This document shows, piece after piece, positions 1-6,195 of a stretch of DNA of 33,487 nt (position 1 is its first letter; the number at the start of each line of letters is the position of its first letter). The DNA is taken from the NCBI GenBank assembly GCA_022839105.1, contig JALHDH010000034.1:1-33487 (forward strand), read 5' to 3'. The translations under genes were made by a program, and so were the position numbers. Under the pieces are notes generated by a model. It was not told where the DNA came from, did not search any database, and saw nothing but the letters and a program-made list of their open reading frames with translations. Source of the stretch: a bacterium (lineage in GTDB: Bacteria > Vulcanimicrobiota > Xenobia > Xenobiales > Xenobiaceae).

Positions 1-1
1 C

Positions 2-619
2 CTGGCCGTCTGCCACGGCCTGATTCCGGCCAGCCTCCACTGCGCCCGACCCACACCCCACGTGGAGTGGGAGTCGCTTCCCCTGCGCGTGGCCACCCGC
101 CAGGAGCCCTGGCCGGAGTCCGAAGGGGGGCGCGTGGCGGGAGTCAGCGCCTTCGGGAATAGCGGGACCAACGTCCATGTGGTCCTGACCCAGCCCCCCC
201 CCGAGGACGAGCCGGGGACCTCCGACGACCAGGGCACGGAGCACCTGCTGCTGGTCTCGGCCCGGACCCCTGAAGCCCTGCGAGAGATGGCCGCCCGCCT
301 GGCGGACCACCTGCAGGCGCACCCTTCCCTGCATCTGCCCGACGTGGCCTGGACCCTGGCGGTGGGGCGCACCCACTTCGCAGAGCGCCTGGCCCTCTCC
401 GGCTCGGACCCGGCCCAGATCGCCCGGACCCTGCGGGCCTTCGCCGACGGGGGCGCCCCCCCCGAACCGATCTCTTCCACGGAGGCCTGCAAACTGGCCC
501 GAGCCTGGCTGCGGGGCGGCCGGCTCGACCCCGCGGCCCCGGGTCACCCCCGCCCGGCCCGGCGGGTGGACCTGCCCACCTATCCCTTCCAGCGAAGGCG
601 CTTCTGGATGGAGGGATGA
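2..619 (+). CDS. Polyketide synthase, C-terminal end (KS end plus AT-less linkers), partial
   Basis: The open frame enters from the left edge and stops at 617-619, giving 205 visible residues. The first part is the end of a ketosynthase: an H-G-x-I-P-x-S-L-H segment, then VAGVSAFGNSGTNVHVVL, which contains the conserved GTNxHVVL. Next comes a linker like the one between KS and acyltransferase (LLLVSARTPEALREMAARLA, then DVAWTLAVGRTHFAERLA). In cis-AT synthases an acyltransferase of about 300 residues would follow. Here the chain goes straight to the post-AT linker (VDLPTYPFQRRRFWMEG) and stops. This matches the KS plus AT-docking remnant of trans-AT synthases, where proteins often end at a KS and the module continues on another polypeptide. 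The next gene is on the opposite strand, so a partner must lie elsewhere. The KS active-site cysteine lies outside the window. The PKS assignment is firm; trans-AT type is inferred. Confidence 0.88.
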   Translation: MAVCHGLIPASLHCARPTPHVEWESLPLRVATRQEPWPESEGGRVAGVSAFGNSGTNVHVVLTQPPPEDEPGTSDDQGTEHLLLVSARTPEALREMAARLADHLQAHPSLHLPDVAWTLAVGRTHFAERLALSGSDPAQIARTLRAFADGGAPPEPISSTEACKLARAWLRGGRLDPAAPGHPRPARRVDLPTYPFQRRRFWMEG

Positions 620-638
620 TCCGGAAGGGACCTGGTCC

Positions 639-2366
639 TCAGCTCCAGGGGGCGAGGCTGGCGTGGGTGGCGTGCTGGGACAGGGGGGTCACGCGCAGGC
701 CCCGACGGGCCAGTTCGCAGACCAGGAGCTCGGCCGTCCGTCCTCCCTCGACGAAGACCACGCTGCCCTCGGAGACGGTCTCGGCGAGGCGGGTGACTCC
801 CGCCGGGTCCTTCAGGTGAAGCGGTTCCTGGCGCAGGACCCGATAGCCCCTCCGCTCCAGGTGGCTCCCGGTTTCTGGGGCCTCCGAGTACACCGCCTGG
901 AGTTGGATGTGCCGGCTCTGGTCCAACTCCACTCGCAGCGATTCCAGCGCCGAATCCGAGGTTCCGGGATGCACCAGGGCCCCGACCTCCTCGCCGCTGC
1001 GCGCCAGGGACTCGACCACGGCTGGATTCTTCAGGTCCTGGAGTTCCAGAAGGAGGGTGGCGGTTCCGTGATGGGCCTGAAGAACCTGACACAGGGAAGG
1101 ATCGTCGCCGCGTCCCGCGGGCTCGGCCACCACCAGGGCCACTGAGGCGGTGGCCGGGCTCAGGACCGAGTGCCCGAAGAAGCCTCCCAGGAAAGCCAGG
1201 AGGACCACGGCCGCGGCGGCCACCCGCGGGAGGAGCCGGCGAGGAGCCGACCTCGGCCTGGCGGGCGCAACCGGGAAGGCCTCCACCTGATGGAGAATCC
1301 CCTCGGCCAGGCTGGCCAGCAGCGGCTCCAACCCCGAAGAGTGGGTCAGAAGCCGGCGGTCCAGCCAGGACAGGGCCCGATGGGCGTCGCAGGCCTCGGG
1401 GACTGGAGCCTTGCGGGCGGCGGCGGCCGCCCAGGCATACAGGCGCACCAGCCAAGGCACCAGGGCCAGCAGGAGCAGGTTCTGCAGGACCGGGCGTTCG
1501 GTGGCCGGCCACTTGCGGAAGAGCAGGGCCTGGAGGTATCGAGCGATCTCATGCTCGAGCTCGGGCGGCCCGGACTGATCGAGGCGGGCGAGCAGGAACT
1601 CCGGGTCCCCCTGCCAGCCGAACCGGTGCAGACGCACCTCCTCCCCGAAGAGGAGGACACGGGATAGCCCGGGAGCCTCCTGGGGAGTTGGGGCCTCGAG
1701 GGTGCCGACCAGGGCCGCCAGCGCATAGGGTCGCAACACCAGCAGGCCGGGGTCCAGGTCTCCCGAGCCGACCGGGGTTCCCTTCAGGCCGCGGCAGAAC
1801 CCCTGAAGGCGTCGGAAGAGGGCCCGGGCCGGATCGGGCCCGAGCACGTCCTGGTGAAGCCCCTCCTCCAGGCGAAGGTAATCCTGCCAATCCAAGGTCT
1901 GCCCTGCGCCGGCCTGCAAGGGTCGGAAGCCCACCCGAGGGCAGGGAGTCGCCCGGGCTTCCAGCCAATCCCTCCAATCCGGCAGAGGGCGGCCGTGGTT
2001 TCGCTGCACGGCCGGACAGCAGAAGGAGACCCCCACCAGCAGGGCCTCCGGGGTCTGGATCAAGAGGAAGGGGAAGCGGGTGCATCCCTGAGGCTTGGAG
2101 TCCTCTCCGAACTCCGCCTGGATCGCGCAAAGCCCGCGATCGTCGAGGAAGACGCAATGACCTTCGCGTTCGGCGGCCCTGTGCTCCGGCCCGGCCGGAA
2201 TCAGGACCGGGCCGCCCTCCTCGAGGCGGGCCAGCAGGGCCGAACCCTCCAGGCGCTGCCGACAGCCCTCCTCCACCTCCACGCCCCACCCCCCGCGACA
2301 GCACTGACCGCAGCGGATGCAGTCGAAGCCCTGGCCCGGAAGGAAGGCGAAGTCCATGTCGGACAT
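639..2366 (-). CDS. YkgJ-type Cys-cluster protein fused via a TM helix to a degenerate NodB-like domain
   Basis: 575 residues. The ATG at 2366 is preceded by GGAG eight bases upstream; the frame stays open upstream but that part is Arg/Pro-rich and looks non-coding. Residues 14-23 carry DCIRCGQCC, the signature of the YkgJ/FliB zinc- or iron-chelating family, with further cysteines at 34, 71, 80, 95 and 116-117. Residues 200-345 are helical. Residues 381-402 form one hydrophobic helix. Residues 408-564 follow the polysaccharide deacetylase (NodB) order: a VALVV strand, a helix plus TATLLLEL, ARSGEEVGALVH where the family has EGHEIGNHT, a GSVVFVEGG strand, and ARRGLRVTPLSQ at the end. The TFDDGP aspartates and HxxxH metal ligands are missing, so this domain should be inactive. 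An anchored metal-binding protein with a sugar- or peptide-binding C-terminus is inference. Confidence 0.8.
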   Translation of the reverse strand: MSDMDFAFLPGQGFDCIRCGQCCRGGWGVEVEEGCRQRLEGSALLARLEEGGPVLIPAGPEHRAAEREGHCVFLDDRGLCAIQAEFGEDSKPQGCTRFPFLLIQTPEALLVGVSFCCPAVQRNHGRPLPDWRDWLEARATPCPRVGFRPLQAGAGQTLDWQDYLRLEEGLHQDVLGPDPARALFRRLQGFCRGLKGTPVGSGDLDPGLLVLRPYALAALVGTLEAPTPQEAPGLSRVLLFGEEVRLHRFGWQGDPEFLLARLDQSGPPELEHEIARYLQALLFRKWPATERPVLQNLLLLALVPWLVRLYAWAAAAARKAPVPEACDAHRALSWLDRRLLTHSSGLEPLLASLAEGILHQVEAFPVAPARPRSAPRRLLPRVAAAAVVLLAFLGGFFGHSVLSPATASVALVVAEPAGRGDDPSLCQVLQAHHGTATLLLELQDLKNPAVVESLARSGEEVGALVHPGTSDSALESLRVELDQSRHIQLQAVYSEAPETGSHLERRGYRVLRQEPLHLKDPAGVTRLAETVSEGSVVFVEGGRTAELLVCELARRGLRVTPLSQHATHASLAPWS

Positions 2367-2648
2367 GATTATAACTCCGGCCGAGCCGGAATCCAGGGGG
2401 GGGGTGGGAACAGGACACCCACGGGCCTCCCGTTCCGACAGGGGAGCCGCCAACTGCGTAGGGAGTTCCAAGCCTTCAGCACGGCGGGCACAACGAGGGA
2501 GAGATCTGAATTTCTCGGGAACGAAGGGAGATCGGAGTGGGTTCCGCCGCTCCGGCGGGGGAACGGGTGGGAGCCGGGCCGGTGTCGGGCCGGCCCAGGA
2601 TGTCGGAGAGGGCCGCCTTGGTCTGGAATCGACCCGCAACCGGGGCGA
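2367..2648. other. Intergenic region, no gene seen
   Basis: This stretch separates the start of the YkgJ-family gene from the promoter of the toxin-antitoxin operon. All frames give Arg/Gly/Pro-rich translations typical of random high-GC sequence. On the minus strand the last bases before 2366 contain GGAGTTATAATC, which supplies the ribosome binding site of the YkgJ gene. I see no repeat or RNA gene here. Confidence 0.6.
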
Positions 2649-2677
2649 TTGACGCCTGGACGTCACGACGCTACGAT
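2649..2677 (+). promoter_or_regulatory. Sigma70-like promoter of the toxin-antitoxin operon
   Basis: TTGACG at 2649-2654 matches five of six -35 positions. A 17-base spacer is followed by TACGAT at 2672-2677, four of six for -10. Transcription would start near 2684, leaving a leader of about 55 bases with GGAG eight bases before the antitoxin ATG at 2740. A GATATC palindrome just after the -10 could be part of an autoregulatory operator, as RHH antitoxins usually bind palindromes at their own promoter. Confidence 0.55.
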
Positions 2678-2739
2678 CGAGATATCAGGAAGATCCTGCG
2701 TCCACAAGCAGCAGAACCTCCGACTGGGGAGTGTGAGAA

Positions 2740-2973
2740 ATGGCAGGCCAAGCCCGAAGATCGACCGTCTATCTGGATCCGGCCCTCCATCTGGCGTTGC
2801 GTTTGAAGGCACTTGAGACCTCTCGGTCCATATCCGACCTGATCAACGCAGCGGTGCGGGAATCGCTGGCCGAGGACGCTGCGGACCTGGCTGCCTTCCA
2901 AGACCGTGTCGGCGAGCCCCTGGTCAGCTACGAGGACATGCTCAGGAGGCTTGCGGCGGATGGCCTCATATAG
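2740..2973 (+). CDS. RelB-like ribbon-helix-helix antitoxin
   Basis: 77 residues. The N-terminus RRSTVYLDPALHLALRLKA, followed by SISDLINAAVRESLAED, is a classic ribbon-helix-helix DNA-binding fold: a short beta strand, then two helices with the S-x-S-D-L-I turn. The C-terminal 30 residues (AFQDRVGEPLVSYEDMLRRL) are the acidic, toxin-wrapping segment seen in RelB/CopG antitoxins. The start is supported by GGAG eight bases upstream. The 3' end overlaps the toxin start by 14 bases, so the two are translationally coupled. Expected role: bind and neutralise the downstream toxin and repress the operon. The exact subfamily (RelB, ParD or CopG) cannot be fixed by eye. Confidence 0.9.
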   Translation: MAGQARRSTVYLDPALHLALRLKALETSRSISDLINAAVRESLAEDAADLAAFQDRVGEPLVSYEDMLRRLAADGLI

Positions 2974-3217
2974 GGTCTTCTTCAGGGAGTCCGTGCGCCG
3001 GGACCTGGAGCGGATTCCCCGAACGGATCGCCTCCGCATCCTGGAACGGATCGCCGACCTGGCGCGGGATCCCCGCCCTCGAGGCTGCGAAAAGCTGGCG
3101 ACTCAAGAGCGTTACCGTGTCCGGCAGGGGGTCTACCGCATCGTGTATTCCATCCAGGACCAGGAACTGACGGTCTGGGTCGTCAAAGTCGGCCATCGCA
3201 GCGACGTTTACAGGTAG
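2960..3217 (+). CDS. RelE/ParE-superfamily toxin
   Basis: 85 residues, beginning MASYRVFFRESVRRDLERIP, the usual first strand and helix of RelE toxins. RILERIADLARDPRPRGCEKL follows, then RYRVRQGVYRIVYSIQDQEL, then TVWVVKVGHRSDVYR. The R-x-R-x-G-x-Y-R-I-V-Y core and the closing K-V-G-H-R-x-x-V-Y-R are family hallmarks; RelE members are usually ribosome-dependent mRNA endonucleases. The frame is open to 2906, but the ATG at 2960 gives the family start and overlaps the antitoxin stop by 14 bases. The gene is intact with no missing core residue, so the pair is probably functional. Confidence 0.92.
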   Translation: MASYRVFFRESVRRDLERIPRTDRLRILERIADLARDPRPRGCEKLATQERYRVRQGVYRIVYSIQDQELTVWVVKVGHRSDVYR

Positions 3218-3376
3218 GGTCGAGGCGGGCTGCCTGGTCGCCGTTTCAATCCAGGATTTCCTGCACCTGGCTGTGGTTGTGTGATGACGACCACGCGCAG
3301 GGGGCCTTCGTACCTGCCGGCAATCAAACACATATTCGCCGACGCTCAGGATCAGCACATTGAATCCACCACTCCC

Positions 3377-3405
3377 TTGACAACCCCGCGCACCGACGCT
3401 AAGGT
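3377..3405 (+). promoter_or_regulatory. Promoter-like element in the intergenic region
   Basis: TTGACA at 3377-3382 is a perfect -35 hexamer. It is followed by a 17-base spacer and TAAGGT at 3400-3405, a weak -10 with three of six matches. Transcription would begin near 3412, immediately ahead of or inside the nested inverted repeat at 3410-3444, and no protein start with a good ribosome binding site follows closely. It could drive a non-coding RNA or a long rsgA leader. Confidence 0.4.
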
Positions 3406-3409
3406 TTGC

Positions 3410-3444
3410 GCACCCGGGGACCTCCCCGCGGAAGAAAGGGGTGC
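3410..3444 (+). repeat. Nested inverted repeat (possible RNA structure)
   Basis: An outer stem GCACCC (3410-3415) pairs with GGGTGC (3439-3444). Inside it, GGGG (3416-3419) pairs with CCCC (3424-3427) around an ACCT loop. It sits at the predicted transcription start of the element at 3377-3405. It is not followed by a T-run, so it is not an ordinary terminator. Confidence 0.35.
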
Positions 3445-3814
3445 TTGATGTCTGCCATGGTCGTGAACTCCGCTCCTGCCAGCCTGCGCCCCGCCCGGCC
3501 TCTCTGAGGTTTCGGTCCCCAGGCAAGCCTGATTGACGGCCCTGAGCCGTTCCCAGGCGCCTGCCTGCGCCCTCTCCGGGACGACCCCTCCTGGCCCTGG
3601 ATTCTTTCCAGCATTCCAGCCGGTCTGTGCGTGCGCGCACCTGTCAGGACCTCGCCGTCTGTCGCGAGCCTTCGACCTGGATTCCGCCCGACCGTGGAAC
3701 TCCACCCCCAGGAAGCGGCCCCGATCTGAAAGCCGGAAGGCGGACCCGCAAGGTCCCCCCCGTGCCGGCCTCCAGTTCTCCGAGCCGTCTCTTGAGTGGC
3801 GTTCCCCGCTCCCG

Positions 3815-3882
3815 GCTGGATTCAGGCTCAAGGCCCCGTCCATGCGAAAGGGTATCCGACCTTGCAGGCCTTTGAATCCAGC
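3815..3882 (+). repeat. Imperfect long inverted repeat upstream of rsgA
   Basis: The left arm at 3815-3827 (GCTGGATTCAGGC) pairs with the right arm at 3868-3882 (GCCTTTGAATCCAGC), with a two-base bulge. A second stem lies inside, CAAGG (3829-3833) with CCTTG (3860-3864), leaving an apical loop that contains short CCC/GGG complementarity. As RNA this would be a stacked hairpin about 85 bases before the rsgA start. It could equally be the tip of a small decayed palindromic element. Confidence 0.4.
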
Positions 3883-3950
3883 AAACTGGGCTTCCCGGAT
3901 GAGCCGGGTCCCGCAGTCCCCCACAATCCCCTGCTCCACTGGGACCGCTC

Positions 3951-3960
3951 GGAGGAGGAG
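3951..3960 (+). promoter_or_regulatory. Ribosome binding site that decides the rsgA start
   Basis: GGAGGAGGAG lies six bases before the TTG at 3967. The only other upstream candidate, GTG at 3796, lacks such a site and would add 57 residues unlike any RsgA N-terminus. This favours translation from 3967. Confidence 0.6.
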
Positions 3961-3966
3961 TTCGCT

Positions 3967-5268
3967 TTGCCCCCCCGGGCACGCGACCGAAGACCCCGAA
4001 AGCCCAGGCGAGCAGAGCGACCTCGCCCCCGACCTCCCGGCACGAATCCGGGTGAAGGCGCCTCACAACCCCAGGCCACCATCTCGGCGATCCTCCGAGG
4101 CCACTGCCGGCTGCTGTTGGACGAGGAGGAGGTGCTCTGCCCCCTTCCCGCCGGGCTCGAAGCGGTCCCGGGCGATCGCGCGCGACTGGCGCCAGGACCC
4201 GGCGCTCCGCGAGTCCTGGAGATCCTCCCTCGGGCCTCCACCCTGTGGCGCCCCTCCCCCTCGAGTCCCGAGAAGCGCAAGCTCCTGGCCGCCAACGTGG
4301 ACCTGGGGGTGGTGGTCGTCACCTCCACCCAGCCTCGCCTCCGTCTGGGACTGGTCGACCGCTTCCTGCTCCGGCTTCAAGCCGGAGGCATCCGCCCGGC
4401 GATCTGCCTGAACAAGATCGACCTGGCGGATCCAGGCGAACCGGAACCGGAGGTCCTGGAGGCCTACCGCGAACAGGGAATCCCGGTGCTGGCCTGCTCG
4501 GCGACCACGGGCCAGGGCCTTCCTGAACTGCGAATGCTCCTGGAGGGGCACACCGCGGTTCTGCTGGGCCACAGCGGAGTCGGCAAGACTTCCCTGGCCG
4601 CCGCCCTGGGGGGTCCGACCCGCCCCACCGCTCGGCTCCGCAAGGGGGAGCGACGCGGTCGACACTGTACGACCACCTCCAACCTGGCCCGGTTGGGACC
4701 AGGGACCTGGCTTCTCGACACCCCGGGCTTGCGGGAGTTGGGGACCGACGACCTCGGCACGGCCGAGATCGCCGAAGGCTTCAGCGACGTCCTGCAACAC
4801 GCCGGGGGCTGCCGCTTCCGCGACTGCACCCACCTGGTCGAGCCCGACTGCGCGGTCCGACGGGCCGTCCGGGAAGGAGCCCTGCCCCGCTTCCACTACC
4901 AGAGCTACCGGCGTCTGGTGGAGGGAGAGCAGGCCGAGCCGACCGACTCGTTCCGGTGCGTCCGGTGTGGAGAGGTGGTGCCGACCTCGGGGGGCGGAAC
5001 CCGTCACCGCAACCACTGCCCGCGATGCCTGCACAGCCGGCACCTGGACAACCGACCGGGAGACCGGGCGGCCTGCTGTGCCGGGGTGATGGAGCCCGTG
5101 GCGGTCTGGGTCCGCTCCGACGGCGAGTGGGCCCTGATCCACCGATGCCAGGAGTGCGACGCCCTGTCCTCCAACCGCATCGCCTCGGACGACAACGAGA
5201 TGCTGTTGTTGTCCCTGGCCGTGCGGCCGCTCTCCAGCCCCCCCTTCCCCCTCGAGCGCCTGGCCTGA
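3967..5268 (+). CDS. rsgA: Ribosome small-subunit GTPase RsgA with C-terminal RNHCP domain
   Basis: 433 residues from the TTG start. After a basic, disordered N-terminus of about 35 residues comes an OB-like domain (37-95), then a circularly permuted GTPase: NKID at 149-152 (G4), CSATTGQG (G5), GHSGVGKTS at 201-209 (P-loop), RHCTTTSNL and DTPG at 251-254 (G3). The RsgA zinc site follows: Cys282, Cys287, His289 and Cys295. The family helps late maturation of the 30S subunit and hydrolyses GTP on it. Unusually, about 100 more residues follow with CVRCGEV, RHRNHCPRCL (RNHCP at 348-352), H-x-D, CC and CQEC. This is the RNHCP domain, a Cys/His-rich presumed metal-binding domain of unknown function often found alone. 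All GTPase motifs are intact, so the fusion is likely active. Confidence 0.93.
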   Translation: MPPRARDRRPRKPRRAERPRPRPPGTNPGEGASQPQATISAILRGHCRLLLDEEEVLCPLPAGLEAVPGDRARLAPGPGAPRVLEILPRASTLWRPSPSSPEKRKLLAANVDLGVVVVTSTQPRLRLGLVDRFLLRLQAGGIRPAICLNKIDLADPGEPEPEVLEAYREQGIPVLACSATTGQGLPELRMLLEGHTAVLLGHSGVGKTSLAAALGGPTRPTARLRKGERRGRHCTTTSNLARLGPGTWLLDTPGLRELGTDDLGTAEIAEGFSDVLQHAGGCRFRDCTHLVEPDCAVRRAVREGALPRFHYQSYRRLVEGEQAEPTDSFRCVRCGEVVPTSGGGTRHRNHCPRCLHSRHLDNRPGDRAACCAGVMEPVAVWVRSDGEWALIHRCQECDALSSNRIASDDNEMLLLSLAVRPLSSPPFPLERLA

Positions 5269-5278
5269 TCCCTGCCCT

Positions 5279-5310
5279 CCCGGGCCCGACGATTCCCCGT
5301 CGGGCTCGGG
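5279..5310 (+). terminator. Hairpin after rsgA, terminator-like without a T-run
   Basis: A 12-base stem (5279-5290 with 5299-5310, one G-T pair) surrounds the loop GATTCCCC, beginning 11 bases after the rsgA stop. The following sequence is CGGGC-rich with no T-tract. It may terminate by another mechanism or only protect the 3' end. Confidence 0.4.
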
Positions 5311-5390
5311 CGGGCAAGCGGCCGGGGACGGCCTGGCTCACCGGACGGCACCCGGAGCCAAGGAGCACAGGCCTGAGACCCCGGAAACGT

Positions 5391-5398
5391 GCTACCAT
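5391..5398 (+). promoter_or_regulatory. Possible -10 element of a leaderless transcript
   Basis: GCTACCAT, preceded by T to give the extended form TGCTACCAT, ends seven bases before the ATG at 5405. There is no purine-rich ribosome binding site in front of that ATG. A -10 at this position would put the transcription start at or next to the start codon. No convincing -35 is visible. Confidence 0.3.
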
Positions 5399-5404
5399 GC
5401 CCCC

Positions 5405-5767
5405 ATGACCTGGCTTCGCGTCCTGCCCATGGTGGTGGCCTGCGGGCTCATGGCCGCCCATCTGTACCGCTGGGGGCTGTGGCCGCAGGCCCTGCTGGCG
5501 CTGCTGGCTCCCCTGGTCCTGCTGCTGCGCAGCCCTTCGGCCGTGCGCCCCCTGCAGTGGATGCTGGGGGTCTTCGCCCTGGAATGGGTCCGCACGGCCT
5601 GGGTCCTGGCCGCGGCCCGGATGCAGGAGGGCCAGCCCACCGCCCGGATGCTGGCCATCCTGCTGGGGGTGGCCCTGCTGACGCTCCTGGCCGCCCTGCC
5701 CCTGGGCCCCCTGAAGCGCGACTGGCAGTCCGACGGGCCTTCCTCCAGGCAGGAGGGTGGCTCCTGA
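5405..5767 (+). CDS. Small four-helix membrane protein of unknown function
   Basis: 120 residues. I do not recognise the family. Four hydrophobic segments can be seen at about 6-22, 26-43, 50-70 and 82-102, separated by short basic loops, with a polar C-terminal tail (KRDWQSDGPSSRQEGGS) that would face the cytoplasm. There are no conserved charged residues inside the helices to suggest a channel or transporter. It is the first gene of a same-strand run with the NifX-like, radical SAM and TrmO genes, 62 bases before the next one, so co-transcription is plausible but not shown. Confidence 0.7.
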   Translation: MTWLRVLPMVVACGLMAAHLYRWGLWPQALLALLAPLVLLLRSPSAVRPLQWMLGVFALEWVRTAWVLAAARMQEGQPTARMLAILLGVALLTLLAALPLGPLKRDWQSDGPSSRQEGGS

Positions 5768-5829
5768 CCGCGTAGGCTCGGGCACGCCAACCGGGTTTCA
5801 CACCCGAACCAGACCCAGGGAGAGCGAAC

Positions 5830-6195
5830 TTGAACATCTGCCTGCCCACCCGGGACGAGAACGGACTGCAAAGTCAGGTTCACGACACCTTTGAAGACGC
5901 CCCCTTCCTGGCCCTGCTGGATGCCGAGACCCTCGAGGTGGAGTTCCTGCCCCGCCAGGCTTCAGGCCAGGAGCAAGGCCTGGGCGAGCGCCCGGTCGAT
6001 GCGGTTTTCTGCCACGGAATCGGGCAGGAGACCCTGAACTCGCTGAAAAGCCTGGGCATCCCGGTCTTCGTGACCGCGGCCGAGACCCTGGAGCAGACCC
6101 TCCAGGCCATCCTGGAGGGTCAGGTCCGGCGACTGGAGCGTGCCTGGACCTGTTCGGGGCACGGCCTGGGCGGAGAGTGCTGCGGGGGCCGATGA
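5830..6195 (+). CDS. NifX/NifB-family dinitrogenase iron-molybdenum cofactor-type protein
   Basis: 121 residues from a TTG start (MNICLPT) with GGGAG upstream. The pattern follows the NifX/NifB C-terminal fold: first strand NICLPT, DENGLQSQVHDTFEDAPFLA, a central VDAVFCHGIGQ where the family binds its cluster, LKSLGIPVFVTAAETLEQTL, and a closing helix. Members carry FeMo-cofactor precursors in nitrogen fixers, but many stand-alone copies occur in non-fixers with unknown roles. No nif gene is in the window, so a role in nitrogenase is not implied. The C-terminus ends CSGHGLGGECCGGR, a Cys/His tail that could bind iron. The stop overlaps the radical SAM start (ATGA), so the two are translationally coupled. 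Confidence 0.85.
   Translation: MNICLPTRDENGLQSQVHDTFEDAPFLALLDAETLEVEFLPRQASGQEQGLGERPVDAVFCHGIGQETLNSLKSLGIPVFVTAAETLEQTLQAILEGQVRRLERAWTCSGHGLGGECCGGR

Larger units (their letters stand above)
3218..3966. other. Long intergenic region with structured elements, no convincing gene
   Basis: About 750 bases between the toxin and rsgA. Open frames on both strands give translations without recognisable domains or balanced composition, so I do not call them. The region is less GC-biased at wobble-like positions than its neighbours. It holds a promoter-like element at 3377-3405, nested inverted repeats at 3410-3444 and a long imperfect hairpin at 3815-3882. The octamer CTGGATTC occurs three times on the plus strand (about 3598, 3676 and 3816) and once inverted (near 3875). 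It may be a long leader of rsgA, a non-coding RNA locus or the remains of a decayed element. Confidence 0.5.

Noticed and set aside
2367..2666. Upstream extension of the YkgJ-family frame by 100 residues
   Set aside because: The extension is Arg/Pro-rich, unlike the family N-terminus, and the ATG at 2366 has a well-placed GGAG.
3243..3252. GTTTCAATCC, like the start of some CRISPR repeats
   Set aside because: It occurs once; no second copy with spacer-length separation and no cas gene is present.
3352..3939. 195-residue minus-strand frame in the intergenic region
   Set aside because: No recognisable domain, no ribosome binding site and biased composition; treated as non-coding.
5830..6195. 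Nitrogen fixation locus, because of the NifX-like protein
   Set aside because: No nifH, nifD, nifK, nifE, nifN or nifB is present, and stand-alone NifX-fold proteins are common in non-fixers.
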